From positions 41,183,916-41,247,915 of the forward strand of contig NC_044553.1 in assembly GCF_007565055.1 (NCBI RefSeq): a DNA stretch of 64,000 bases, written 5' to 3'. The position numbers were made by a program, and so were the translations under genes. This document shows, one piece after another, positions 49,081 through 63,605 of this stretch. Origin of the DNA: Rhinopithecus roxellana. Lineage: Eukaryota; Chordata; Mammalia; Primates; Cercopithecidae. Under the pieces are notes generated by a model. That model saw nothing but the letters and a program-made list of their open reading frames with translations, had not been told where the DNA came from and did no database searches. Positions within the stretch are counted from its first letter, which is position 1; each line of letters starts with the position of its first letter.

Positions 49081-50504
49081 CAATGTCTCCCACTGGCAAT
49101 GAAGAATCCAAGTAACTCAGACTTTAGCTTTATGATTCAGCCAAAGCTATTTATAGCCTGTTTTCACATCAATTCAAATGTTTTCATTAAGCCCTTGCTG
49201 TGTTTGAGGCACTGAGCCAATTGTTACAGAAATTCAGAAATACTTCATCACCCTCAAGGATCCTCAAGGATCTTATAATCTAGTTAGGCATAAAAGACAT
49301 GAAGATATGAAAAGGTAACTGAAAATGGAAGGCAGTCCATGCCAACAGCTGACTAAGTGGAATATGTAAGTGCTACAGGGGCTTCAAGACAGGCGAGTTA
49401 CCACCAGCCGCAAGTAAAACCAGAAGGAATGGAATTTGATTCTGAATGCAGTATAAGATGATGTTACCGCCCATTAGTCAGATGAGGATTACAGTCTGTA
49501 CATCACATTTAGTCTATAGACCTGTTTTGTTAGCTTGCATAGTTTTTTTTATCCTAAAAAGAAATTTACATAAAAATACAGTTCTGTGTTTTCTCAAAAT
49601 TTTCAGAATACTTGGACCATGCATGTTCATGTGACAAAAGACAGGACCTGTGTTTTCCAGTTAACTGTGGCCTCTGCCTTCCTGGAAGCTACATTTTCTC
49701 TGCTTCCTTCATCTACATTTCTCACCTGGTCTTGTGGATATTTGGTGAAGATTAGGAACGTGAAGTAAAGTTTTTTAAGATCCCAACTCATTACTCAAGC
49801 TGGATTCGACCCAAAGGTTTCAAACTGTTAGTCTAGTTTTCTTTTAATGAACCACATTATCATTCATGGGAGTCAGTTCATACTTTTAGGTAGAAGATAC
49901 ATAATTTATTATTCAACATCTATAGGGCCTGATGTGTTTGGAAAGGCAGTTTTTTAACTTTAGAAAGATAATTCTATTCCTATATGAACTTTTATGAAAT
50001 GAGTCTAGCAGAGTCTGGTATAGCATCTGATAATTAATATTTTTATCATGAAATGTATGAATGTTCACCTCAAGTGGCAGAAGTAAAGAGTAGGCATAGC
50101 CACCAATTCCGATCAGATTTTTATATCAGATTTCCTTTTTTTAAAAAAAAATTGTAAACTTTTAGGATTTCAGAATTGCAGATAAATTGTAGTTAGTTAT
50201 AAATATCAATATTCTTGTGTCTGTTGCTCAGGATTTTTATCTATAGATGCAGATATTGGGTCCTACTTCATTAAAGATTTAATACTATATGTAAAAAAGA
50301 CTACTTAGAGCATAGCAAAATCTGTAGAAGTAATGGTTATTTTTATTATTTTCCATTATTGGTATTTTTGTGTAAAATATGTATTTCACAAATCAGATTA
50401 TTGATTTGTTCTTCTGCAACCAACTCATAAATGTTAACTTTCAAGTATGCGGAGGTACCACACACAAAAGTGAGACTCCATACAATCAGTTCTGAATGGC
50501 TCAC
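49081..50504. other. Intergenic; one ancient dispersed-repeat patch
   Basis: About 49180-49330 ('ccttgctgtgtttgaggcactgagcc' to 'atcttataatctagttaggcata') resembles an ancient dispersed repeat that I cannot name. Otherwise nothing recognised. Confidence 0.4.
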
Positions 50505-50845
50505 TCTGATCCAGGGTAGGCAAACAATGGCCCATAGGCCACATGTGGCCTGCTACCTCTTTGCAGGAACAGCAAGATAAGAATGGTTCTTATATTTTGA
50601 AATGGTTGAAAGAAGCAAAAAGAACACTTTCATGACATATGAAAATTACATACCGTTTAAGTATCAATGTTCATACATAAAGCTTAATCGAAACAGTCAC
50701 GCTCTTTTTCACATTGTCTCTGGTTGCTGTAATGGCAGAGTTGGATAGTTGCAACAGAGACTACATGTTCCACAAAGCCTAAAGTATTTATAGTCTTGTG
50801 CTTTTAAAGGAAAAGGCTCCTGACCACTGCCCTGACTTACTGCTG
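50505..50845 (+). mobile_element. DNA-transposon-like dispersed repeat, copy 2
   Basis: 'cagggtaggcaaacaatggcccataggccacatgtggcctgc' opens the element; 'attgtctctggttgctgtaatggcagagttgg', 'tgcaacagagactac', 'cacaaagcctaaagtattta' and 'aaggctcctgaccactgc' close it. This copy keeps the 5' end missing from copy 1 at 47375. Confidence 0.8.
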
Positions 50846-51801
50846 GTCACGATGTCTCTTGATATCTCTGCCTCATAACTTGGTTGCCATTCTCCTTCCT
50901 TGTCTGGCTTTTCCAAGCAAACCGTTTCACTCTACTTGGTTTCCTAAGATGACCTTAGATTTGCTTCTACTACCATCTGGGACATCCCTCCTTCTCTATT
51001 GTAGAATTTGATCTACTCCATTCTTTTATTACTTTTCCCATAGACTTTGTATCTCTTTGTTTTCCTAGTTCTGAGAGTGGAAACCAGGACCTGGATCTAT
51101 GGCTGACCCAGAATTAATGTGTGGAAGTACAGAGTAGTGAGCAGGGATGCATTTCCTCTGGGATAATGCAGTTTTTAATTTCAGTTGTCTGAGATGCTTG
51201 TCTGAGATGCCAAACGCCTAGCCTAAAATAAGCCTTCTTTTAGAAAAATCTGTATTTTCACACCATAGGGATTTTGCTTCCTAGTGTATCTATAGATAAA
51301 ATTGGTAATAACCCCAAATCCAGGACAACTGAATTCTCCATCAGAATGCCCAGCAAAGGCCTGGTTGCTGAGACTGTCTTTTGCACTCTTTTGTTTCTTC
51401 AATGGAGACAATAGAGCATGAAAAGGGGAAAATTGTGCACATCACCCAAAGAGTTCGGAGTACACCATGTTACTATGATACGGGTCTTGACTTGCATAGA
51501 TAACACGAGGCCTTTTTATCCCCCCTTTCTTTCAAGCCACTACCTTTTCTTTTTTCATACTTTAATGATTTTAATAGGAAGTTCAGTATAAGGTAGGCAG
51601 AGATAAGTTGAGAAAGGAAATTGAATTATCTGGCAACTCTTAAGAGAGTTTTGTCCTCATTTGTCTTATGTAATATGCACTTTTGAGTCTTCATAATGAT
51701 CTGAATAAAAGAACATTTTACTACTTGTAGGTGTAATTATATAACTGGGTAATGAATTTACTAACCAAATCTTGACCTTGCCAACAATTTAAACTGCCAT
51801 T
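50846..51801. other. Intergenic, nothing firm recognised
   Basis: About 50850-51075 has an L2-like texture but no block clear enough to call. A short direct repeat 'tgtctgagatgc' occurs twice near 51185-51210. Confidence 0.4.
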
Positions 51802-51819
51802 GATCCACAGCCTCTTTCT

Positions 51820-53873
51820 TCTACTTTTTTTTTAAGTTATATTTTAAGTACTGAGGTACATATGCAGAATGTGCAGCTTTGTTACATAGGTATACACGTG
51901 CCATGGTGGTTTGTTGCACTGATCAACGCGTCATCTACATTAGGTATTTCTCCTAATGCTATCCCTCCCGTAGCCCCCTACCCACCAACAGGCCCTGGTA
52001 TGTGATGTTCCCCTCCCTGTGTCCATGTGTTCTTATTGTTCAACTCTCACTTAAGAGTGAGAACACGTGGTATTTGGTTTTCTGTTCTTGTGTTAGTTTG
52101 CTGAGAATGGTGGTTTCCAGGTTCATCCATGTCCCTGTAAAGGTCATGAACTCATCCTTTTTTATGGCTGCATAGTATTACATGTTGTATATGTGCCACA
52201 CTTTCTTTAGTTTATCATTGATGGGCATTTGGGTTGGTTCCAAGTCTTTGATATTGTGAACAGTGCCACAATAAACATACATGTGCATGTGTCTTTACAG
52301 TAGAATGTTTTATAATCCTTTGGTTATATACCCAGTAACAGGATTACTGGGTCCAGTGGTATTTCTGGTTCTAGATCCTTGAGGAATCACCACACTGTCT
52401 TCCACAATGATTAAACTAATTTACACTCCCACCAACAGCATAAAAGCGTTCCTATTTCTCCACATCCTCTCTAGCATCTGTTGTTTCCTGACTTTTTAAT
52501 AATATTCATTCTAACTGGCATGAGATGGCATCTCATTGTGGCTTTCATTTGCATTTCTCTAATAACCAGTGATGATGAACAGTTTTTCATATGTTTCCTG
52601 GCTGCGTAAATGTCTTCTTTTGAGAAGTGTCTGTTCATAACCTTTTCCCACTTTTTGATGGGTTTTTTTTTTCTTGTAAATTTGTTTAAGTTCTTTGTAG
52701 ATTCTGGATATTAGCCCTTTGTCTGATGGATAGATTGCAAAAATTTTCTCCCATTCTGTAGGTTGCCTGTTCACTCTGATGATAGTTTCTTTTGCTGTGC
52801 AGAAGTTCTTTAGTTTAATTAGATCCCATTTGTCAATTTTGGCTTTTGTTGCCACTGTTTTTAGTGTTTTAGTCATGAAGTCTTTGCCCATGCCTATGTC
52901 CTGAATGGTATTGCCTAGGTTTTCTTCTAGAATTTTTAGGGTTTTAGTTCTTACGTTTAAGTCTTTAATCCATCTTGAGTTAATTTTTTTTATAAGGTGT
53001 AAGGAAGGGATCCAGTTTCAGTTCTCTGCATATGACTCGCCAGTTTTCCCAACACCATTTATTAAACAGGGAATCCTTTCCCCATTGCTTGTGTTTGTCA
53101 GGTTTTTCAGGTTTTTCAAAGATCAGATGGTTGTAGATGTGTGGTGTTATTTCTGAGGCCTCTGTTCTATTTCATTGGTCTATATCTCTGTTTGGGTACC
53201 AGTACCATGCTGTTTTGGTTACTGTAGCCTTGTAGTATAGTTTGAAGTCAGGTAGCGCGATACCTCCAGCTTTGTTCTGTTTGTTTAGGATTATCTTGGC
53301 TATGTGGGCTCTTTTTGGTTCCATATGAAATTTAAAGTAGTTTTTTCTAATTCTGTGAATAAAGTCAATGGTAGCTTGATGGGGATAGCAGTGAGCCTAT
53401 AAATTGCTTTGGGAAGTATGACCATTTTCACAATACTGATTCTTCATATCCATTAGCATGAAATGTTTTTCTATTTGTTTGTGTTCTCTCTCTTATTTCC
53501 TTGAGCAGTGGTTCGTAGTTCTCCTTGAAGAGGTCTTTTACATCCCTTGTAAGTTTTATTCCTAGGTATTTTATTCTCTTTGTAGCAATTGTGAATGGGA
53601 GTCACTCATGATTTGGCTTTCTGTTTGTCTATTATTGGTATACAGGAATGCTTGTGACTTTTGCACATTGATTTCTTATCCTGAGACTTGGCTGAAGTTG
53701 CTTATGAGCTTAAGGAGCTTTGGGGGTGATACAATGGGGTTTTCTAAATATACAATCATGTCCTCTGCAAACGGAGACAATTTGAGTTCCTCTCTTCCTA
53801 TTTGAATACCCTTTATTTCTTTCTCTTGCCTGATTGCCCTGGCCAGAATTTCCAATACTATGTTGAATAGGAG
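51820..53873 (-). mobile_element. 5'-truncated L1PA-type, antisense, with TSD
   Basis: Short T run, 3' UTR, then ORF2 in reverse back to the RT core ('[15 protein letters not shown]' near 53750, where FADD has become FAED). Many stops; the longest open piece is 110 codons at 52559-52891. Direct repeats 'gatccacagcctctttct' (51802-51819) and 'gatccacaacctctttct' (53874-53891) differ at one base. It is older than the L1s at 24512 and 35776. Confidence 0.96.
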
Positions 53874-53974
53874 GATCCACAACCTCTTTCTATTCACAGT
53901 TCTTCAATAATTGGTTACCTTAAAGCACTTTCTTAACCAGTGATTTAGGTTTTTAGTATCATCAATATCGTGTT

Positions 53975-54101
53975 GTTGGAGTCAGTCAGACCTGTACTCC
54001 AACATTTACTATGGCCCGAGCTGCAATTTCTATATCTGTAAAATGTCTTATATCACTCAAAGAATAATAACACAGTCAAAGGAAAGGGTGTATGTAAATG
54101 A
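53975..54101 (+). mobile_element. Weak MIR, sense
   Basis: 'gtgttgttggagtcagtcagacctg' and 'atttctatatctgtaaaatgtc' fit MIR blocks. Partial. Confidence 0.5.
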
Positions 54102-54439
54102 TTCAGTTGGTGCCAATGTAATTGCAGTTTTTGCTATTAAAAGTAATGTCCAAGGCCAGGTGTGGTGGCTCACGCCTGTAATCCCAGCACTTTGGGAGGC
54201 CGAGGTGGGCATATCATAAGGTCAGGTGATCGAGACCATCCTGGCTAACATGGTGAAACCTCATCTCCACTGAAAATACAAAAAATTAGCTGGGCATGGC
54301 AGAGGGAGCCTGTAGTACCATCTACTCAGGAGGCTGAGACAGGAGAATGGCGTGAACCTGGGAAGTGGACCTCACAATGAGCCCAGATCATGCCACTGCA
54401 CTCCAACCTGGGCAACAGAGTGAGACTGTGTCTCAAAAA

Positions 54440-54482
<43 letters not shown>

Positions 54483-54541
54483 ATATATAAAAAATAATAA
54501 TAATCATGTCCAAAACTGAAATTGCTTTTGCACCAGCTGAA
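54102..54541. mobile_element. MADE1 mariner MITE split by an Alu
   Basis: Left arm 54102-54153 ('ttcagttggtgccaatgtaattgcagtttttgctattaaaagtaatg'), right arm about 54504-54541 ('aaactgaaattgcttttgcaccagctgaa'). Joined, they make the near-complete 80-bp MADE1 palindrome. An Alu sits at its centre, so the hairpin cannot form at normal size. Confidence 0.9.
54154..54500 (+). mobile_element. AluY-like, sense, with (AAAT)n tail
   Basis: From 'ggccaggtgtggtggctcac' to 'gactgtgtctcaaa', then about 12 AAAT units (54439-54483) and an AT-rich end. Imperfect flanking repeat 'aagtaatgtccaa' (54141-54153) / 'taatcatgtccaa' (54501-54513). Confidence 0.94.
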
Positions 54542-54819
54542 TACTTTGTCCAGCATGTCAGATTTTTTGAGCCTTCCGTAAGTGATGGTTGTTAATACTA
54601 TTAGAATTATTGAGCAGCAATTGTGGAATCTCAGTGTAGCCAACTGCATTGCAACTTATTGAAAATAACTCATCCATAATTTGTTTATGTATTGCATTTA
54701 TGAATATGTGTGTGTTCATATTTAAAAAAATTCCCTGTTTAACCATCATCTTCAGATATAATAATGCCACAGAATAATTTTAAATATTAAATGAACATGC
54801 AAATCAAAATGGTTTTAAA

Positions 54820-54965
54820 TCTGCAAGCTCAACAGGACTTTAGAGATTATCTAGATAATTGCCTTCATTTTACAGATGAGGCTACTTAGTAATTTGTTCA
54901 AAGTCACACAGCTAGTTGACTGTAGTCCACTTCAGAATAGGGTCCTCTAGAGTTCTAGGTCACCT
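54820..54965 (-). mobile_element. MIR SINE, antisense
   Basis: 'tgccttcattttacagatgaggctac' and 'caaagtcacacagctagttg' match the reverse complement of MIR. Confidence 0.7.
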
Positions 54966-56202
<1,237 letters not shown>

Positions 56203-59200
56203 ATCTGCATCTCAAATTGGCACAAATAGATGCTGTTTTATTAGTTCCATAACATCTAATTAAATTTAATAGCAATAATACAAACCAACTTGCTAAATTA
56301 GAAATTGCTACCTAAAAAAATAAGCCTGTGTAATTTTCTTTCCCGGTCACCTTTAAAAAAATTATATTACAGATTTAGGGGGTACCTGTGCAGATTTATT
56401 ACATGAGTATATTGCATAATGCTGGGGTTTGGGCTTCTAGCGAACCCATCACACAAACAGTAAATATAATACCTAATAAGTAGTTTTTCAATCTCTGCTT
56501 CCCTCCCAGCCTCCCCTACAGTGGAGTACCCAGTGTCTATTATTTCCATGTTTATGTTCATGTGTACTCATTGTTTAGTTCCCACTTATTAGTGAGCATA
56601 TGTGGTATTTTTTGTTTCAGAATTATTTCACTTAGTATGATAACCTCCAGCTCCATCCATGCTGCTGTAAAATACAAGATGGATAAAACTGGAAGCTACA
56701 CATGTGGTTTTTTAGCTGTGTGGCATTTTACAGTGTGTACACGTATCATATTTTCTTCATTCATTCATTGATGGACACGTAGGTTTATTCCATAACTTTG
56801 CTACTGTGAATAGTGCCGTAATAACTGTAAGAGTACAGCTGTATTTTTTATAGACTGAATTATTTTCCTTTAGGTAAATACCTAGCATTGGGATTGTTGA
56901 ACCAAATTTTAGTTCTGTTTTTAGTTATTTGAGAAATCTCTATACTCTTTTTCGTAGAAGATGAGCTAATTTACGTTTCTGTCAATAGTGTATTACCGTT
57001 CCCTTTCTCTGCATCTTTGCCAATGTCTCTCTTTTTTTTTTTTTTTTTAAATAATGGCCATTATGACTGGTGTGAGATGGGATCTCATTGTAGTTTTTAT
57101 TTGCATTTCTCTGATTATTAATGATGTTGAGCATTTTCTCATATATTTGTTGGCTGCTTGTATGGATTCTTTTGAGAATTGTCTGTCCATGTCCTTTGCC
57201 CAACTTTTAATGGAGTTGTTTTTTCTTGCTGATTTCCTTAAGTTCCTTATAAATTCTGGATATTAGTCCTTTGTTTCATGTGTAGTTTGCAAATATTTTC
57301 TCCTATTCCGTAGGCTGCTTCCTCTGTTGATTGTTTCTTTTGCTGTGCAGAAGCTCTTTAGTTTAATTAAGTTCCGTTTGTCAATTTTTGTTTCTGTCAC
57401 ATTTACTTTTGAAGTCTTAATCATAAATTTTTTGCCTATAGTTAGTTTCAGGTCTTACATTTAAGTCCTTTATCCATCTTGATTTAATTTTTGTATATGG
57501 TGAGAGATAAGGGTCTATTTTTATTCTTCTGTATGTGTCTAGCCAGTTTTCCCAGCACCATTTATTGAATATGGTATTCCTCTTTCCTTGTCTATTTTTG
57601 ATGACTTTGTAGAAGATCATTTGGTTATAGGTGTGTGGCTTTATTTCTGTGTTCTCTATTCTGTTCCATGGACCCATGTGTGTATTTCTGTACTTGTATC
57701 ATGCTCCTTTGGTTACCATAGCTTTGTAGTATAGTTTGAAGTCAGGTAAGGTCATACCTCTGGCTTTGTTCTTTTTTGCTTGGGATTGCTTTGGCTATTC
57801 TTGCATATTTTAGTTCCATATTAATTTTAATCAATTTTTTTCTAATCCCGTGAAAATTGATGTTGGTAATTTCATAGGAACGTCATTGAATTTTTAGTTT
57901 TTATGGGCAGTATAGTCATTTTAATGATATTGATTCTTCCTATTCATAAGCATGGGATGTTTTTGCATTTGTTTGTATCACCTATGATTTCTTTCATCAG
58001 CATTTTATGGTTCTCCTTGCAACGGTCTTTTAACTCTTGGTTATGTATTCATAGCCATTGAATACATATGAATTCATGTATTCCTGGGTATTTTATATTT
58101 TGTGTGTGGCTACTATAAATGGGATTGAGTTTTTGATTTGGTTCTCAGCTTGAGCACTATTGGTGTATGAAATGCAATTGATTTTTGTGCATTAATTTTG
58201 TATCTTGAAAACTACTGAAGTCCTTTATCAGGTCTAGGAGTTTTTTAAAACAATCATTAAGGCTTTCTGGTTATAGATTCACGTCATCAGTGAATAGAGA
58301 TAATTTGATTTCCTCTATTCCTATTTAGATGCCTTTTCTGTCTTTCTTTTGCTTAAATACTCTGGTTAGGACTTCCAGTACTATGTTGAATAGAAGTGGT
58401 TAGAGTAGACATCCTTGTCTTGTTCCAGGTTTTAGGGGGAAGTCTTTCAACTTTTCCCCATTCAGTATAATGTTAGGCATGGGCTTGTCATATATGGCTT
58501 TGATTATTTTGAGGTACTTCCTTCAAGGCCTAGTTGTTGAGGGTTTTTTTTTTTTTTTATCAAAAAGGGAAGTTGGATTTTATTGAATGCTGTTTCTGCA
58601 TTGATTGAGAGGATCGTATAGTTTTTATTCTTAGTTCTGTTTATGTAGTGAATTACGTTTATTGATTTGCATATGTTGAATCATCCTTGCATCCATGGAA
58701 TAAAATCCACTTGATTGTAATGAACTGACTTTTTGATAAGCTTCTTGATTTGGTTTGCTAGTATTTTGTTGAGGATTTTGGGGTCTACGTTCATCAAGGA
58801 TACTGACCTGTAGTTTTCTATTTTTGTTGTGTCCTTGTCACATTTTGGTATCAGGATGATACTGGCTTCACAGAATGATTTAAGAAGGAATCTCTTTCTC
58901 AGTTTTTTGGAAACATTTCTGAAAGATTGCTATCAGCTCTTCTTTGTACATCTGGTAGAATTTGGCTATGAATCCATCTGATTTTGGGCTTTTCTTAGTT
59001 GGTAGATTTTTGATTACTGATTCAATTCTATAACTTATTATTAGTCTGTTCAGGATTTCAATTTCTTAGTGTTTTAATCTTGGGAAGTCACATGTTTCCA
59101 GGAATTCATCCATTTCCTCTTGGTTTCTATTTTGTACACATAGAAATGTTCATAGTAGTCTTCATGGATCTTTTGTATTTTTGTGGTGTCGGGTGTGATG

Positions 59201-60233
59201 ACACCTTTATCAATTCTGATTGTGCTTATTTGAATCTTCTCTCCTTTTCTTGGTTAATCTAGATATTGATGTATCAGTTTTGTTTATCCTTTCGAATAAT
59301 CGATTTTTTGTTTTATTGATCCTTTGTGTGTGTTTTTGGGTCTCAATTTCATTTAATCTTTGTTGTTTCTTCACTTTTGTTAACTTTGCATTTGGTTAGT
59401 TTTTGTTTTTCTAGTTTCTTTGAGTGCGGCATTAGGTTGTTAATTTGAGAACTTTCTATCTTTTTGGTGTAAGCATTTAGCACTATAAAGTTTCCTCTTA
59501 ACACTGGTTTGCTGTATCCCCATAGGTTTTAGTATGTTGTGTGTCTATTTTTGTTTGTTTCAACATTTTAAAAAATTTCTGCCTTAATTTAGTTGCTTAT
59601 TCAAAAGCCATTCAGGAGCAAGTTGTTTAGTTTCCATATATTCATGTGGTTTTGAGAGTTCCTCTTGGTATTAATTTTTTTTATTTTGTTTCGTGGTCTG
59701 ATAATATACTTGATATGATTTTGATTTTTGAACTTACTGAGATTTGCCTTATGACCATTTTAGAGATTGTTTCATGCACAGATGGTCAAAACGTATATTC
59801 TTTGGTATTGAATTGAATGTTCTGTCCATTTGGACAAGAGTCCAATTTAAGTCCTGAGTGACTTTATTAGTTTATGCTTTGATGGTCTTTCTAGTGCTGT
59901 CAGTGGAGTGTTGAAGCCGCTCACTATTATCAGATGACTGTCTGCCTCTTTTCTTAGATTTAGTAGTATTTGTTTGTGAATCTTAGTACTCTGATATTGG
60001 GTATGCATATACTTTGGAGAGTGAAATTTTCTTGTTGAATTGAATCCTTTATCATTATGTAATGCTCTTTTATTTATTTATTTTTTTAATGTTGTTGTTT
60101 TAAAGTATGTTTCATCTGATACAAGAATAGCAATCCCTGCTTTTTTTCCCTCACTTTCCATTTGCATGAGAGGTCTTTCTTCATCCCTTTACTGTGAGCC
60201 TGTGGGTATCATTACACATAATATGGGACTCTT

Positions 60234-60524
<291 letters not shown>

Positions 60525-63022
60525 AATATGGGACTCTTGAAGGCAACAGCAGATTGAGTATTGTTTTTAAATCCAATTTTCCACTGTATGTCTTTTAAAT
60601 AGAGCATTTAGGCTATTTACTTTCAAGGTTAATATTGATACGTGAGGTTTTGTTCCTCTCTTAGCATTGTTAGCTGGTTGCTTTGTACAATTGTGTAGTT
60701 GCTTTATGGGATCTGTGAACTTCATACTTACTTGTCCTTTTATGGTAGCAAGTATTATCCTTTCATTTCCATGTTTAGAACTCCTTTGATCATTTCTCAT
60801 AAGGCTGGTCTGATGATTATGAATTCCCTTAGCATTTGTTTGTCTGGGAAAGGTTTATTTCTTTTTCATTTATGAAGTTTAGTTTGTCAGGATATAAAAT
60901 GCATGGATGTCATTTATTTTCCTTTAAGAAGGCTAAAAATAGGTCCCCAATTTCTTCTGGCTTATAAGGTTTCTGCTGAGAAGACCGCTGTTAGAGTAAT
61001 GGGATTTCCTTTATAGGTAATTTTGCCCTTTATGGCTTCAAGATTTTTTCATTAGCATTGACCTTGGATAGCCTGATGATCATATACTTTGGTGATGGTC
61101 ATCTTGTACACTATCTCACAGGTTTCTCTGAATTTCTTGTATCTGGGTCTTGAAATCTAGCAATATTAGGGCAATTTTCCTGAACTATTCTTTCAAATAT
61201 GTTTTCCAACTTGCTTACTTTTTCTTCTTCTGTATCATAATGCCAGTTAATCACAGATTTGGTTGCTTTACACAATCTAAATTTTTAAATTACAAAATTT
61301 AAAAATTTTGTCTGACTGGGTTGCTTTGTGTTGATTTCAACTTTCTCTTGGATCTCATTGAGTTTCTTTGCAATTTATACTTAAATTCCTTATCTGTCAT
61401 TTTAAACTTTTGACTTGGGTTAGGATCCATTGCTAGAAAGCTAATGCAATCTTTCGGAGTTGTCAAAACACTGTCTTTTTGTACTGCTGGAGTTCTCCTG
61501 TTGATTTCTACTCATCTTAGGGAACTGTTGCTTGTTATTTTTGAATTTTCTATCATTTTGATGGGACTGTTTTTAATTTCTTATCTTTACCCTTAAAGTT
61601 ATGACTACGGTGCATGTTGTGTATAATCATCCAGTTTTGTTTCCGGGTGCTTTCGTGGGAGCCAAAGCTCTGAATGGGTTCCTTTGATGTGGATAGGCTC
61701 TGTGTGATAGCTTTCTAAGATGCTGCTTGTTGTAGGGATATATTGGGCATGTGAGCCCATACACCATATTCTGTGGTGCTCTCAGTGTGGAGGTCTCAGG
61801 AAGCGCATCTTGTGTACTAGCGGTTAAGACACCTGGTAAGCAGATTTTTTATTTGGTAGTGCAATTCAGACTCCATTCCAGTAGGTGGAGCAGAAGAGTA
61901 AGAGCCGGCTCACTCTCAGCTTAGGTGGAAGTGCCCACCCTGATGGGGAGAGACTGTGTTGGGGTGTTCTAGGTTCCTGGGGTAGAGAGTGGGAGTGAAG
62001 CCTTGTCCTGAGCAGCCAGGAACATGATTCTCCTCCCTGTCATGGCCCTGTTTCAGGGCTCACAACCTCCAGTTCATTTAGACTTTGTTCTTTGGCTCCC
62101 AGCTGCAGTGTGGCTGTGGGCCTTTGGATATGGCTATGCCCCTCTGGCAGCTACCATCAAACCGGGCTCAGGGCTGAGCCTCTTCCCTCTGTCTGGAGCA
62201 GACAACTGTATGGCTTGTCTGGCCTCTATTGCCAGGGTGCTGCTGCTCTGTGTAGGGAGAGGGAGTTGGGCCCCAACCTTCATGCAAGCCCAAGCAGCAC
62301 AGGCTGAATTTCTGCCTCATGAAAAAGCACTTTCTCCAAGTGTACATGTGCCAGCCCCTAGTGGGGAGAACCTCTGCAGTATCCACAATAGTAGATGGGG
62401 TTGGGGTCGGATTAATAACCCCCTCTCCCTCCCTCTTCCCAGCTGCTGGGTGCTGCTCATTTTAGAGATTGGTGCTGCACTTTCATTTCCTTTGTCCCAA
62501 AAAGGGCTTTGATGGGTGGTACTCCCTCCTCCCTTGGGGCAGCCTACACCAAGGGTTAGATCTCTAGGGACTCCACAGCTCCCCAGGGACTTGATTGTCC
62601 GCTGTGCTTGCGAAAGTCTGAGGGGATTATAAGGTATGTTTGCTGAGGATCTGCTGGTTCATTGTCTTGGGGGCAGAGATTTCCCAGGCAGGACAGTGGC
62701 CCATGATAGGTACGTAACCAGTATGGTACTCACCATCTCAGTTTGGGTCTGAGTGGGGTGGGGGAACCTCTGTGCGAACTGGCTACCTGGTCCTCTGTCC
62801 TCATGAAGTTCCCAAATCATCACGGACAGTGCTGTCCAGGGTTGTGAGTGTGGAGAGTCTTCCCAACAGTTTGGCAGGCAGCAGTTGCCACAGAGGTGAG
62901 GGGAGCAGAGAGGCACTCCCACTACCCTTTGCTCCACATTGCTCTGGGGTCGGTCTCAGCCGGACCCTTGCTACTTTCCTCTTCTGCACCCCAGCTGTCC
63001 TGGCTCTCTTCCTTCACTTTTC

Positions 63023-63083
63023 TTTTGAGAGCCTGTCCATTCACAGTAACTTTGAGAGCCCGTCCATTCACAGTAACTGTGAT
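63023..63083. repeat. Tandem duplication, about 30-bp period, in L1 5' region
   Basis: 'gagagcctgtccattcacagtaact' is followed by 'gagagcccgtccattcacagtaact' with a 'tt' join; two copies with one mismatch. Confidence 0.92.
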
Positions 63084-63359
63084 TCCTGTCCCCTTTTTTC
63101 TTCAGTTCTGTACTCTTTTTACTTTCTTTCTTTTGGTCAGTTGGATTTAAGTTCCTCCTATATAATGGATTGGGTGGGTTGGATTCTAGCAAAGTTCATT
63201 TTCTGCAGTTGAGTTTTATGGGTGTATGAATTGTCTTTGTGACTCAGAAATAATGGTTGTGAAGGCATATCTACCTTCTTTCCTTCTTAAATACGTTTCA
63301 CTTATTTCTGGCTTTATGAATTCCCAGCCCTGTGTTTGAATTATTTTCCATGTAATTTT

Positions 63360-63605
63360 CAAAAGTCAGGGGTCCTGGGTCTGAATGTGTCCCCTTTATG
63401 GCCATTGCCATTTTTTGGCATGTATCCTTTGATGGGTCATTTAACTTCTTTAAGCTTTAGTTTTCTTGTTAGTAAATGAGAACTATTAATATCTATTTTA
63501 GATGTATATTATAAATATTAAATAAGAAAAGTATACATAAAAACATGCAGAATATTCAGGTCATATGCTAAGGGATCCATAAATATTACTGCCAGTTGAA
63601 TGACT
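63360..63605 (+). mobile_element. MIR SINE, sense
   Basis: 'gtcctgggtctgaatgtgtcc', 'gggtcatttaacttctttaagctttagttttc', 'ttgttagtaaatgagaactattaatatct' and 'ggatccataaatattactg' follow MIR in order. Confidence 0.75.

Noticed and set aside
62024..62512. 162-aa open frame in GC-richer sequence
   Set aside because: It lies in the 5' UTR of the old antisense L1 and has no recognisable domain.
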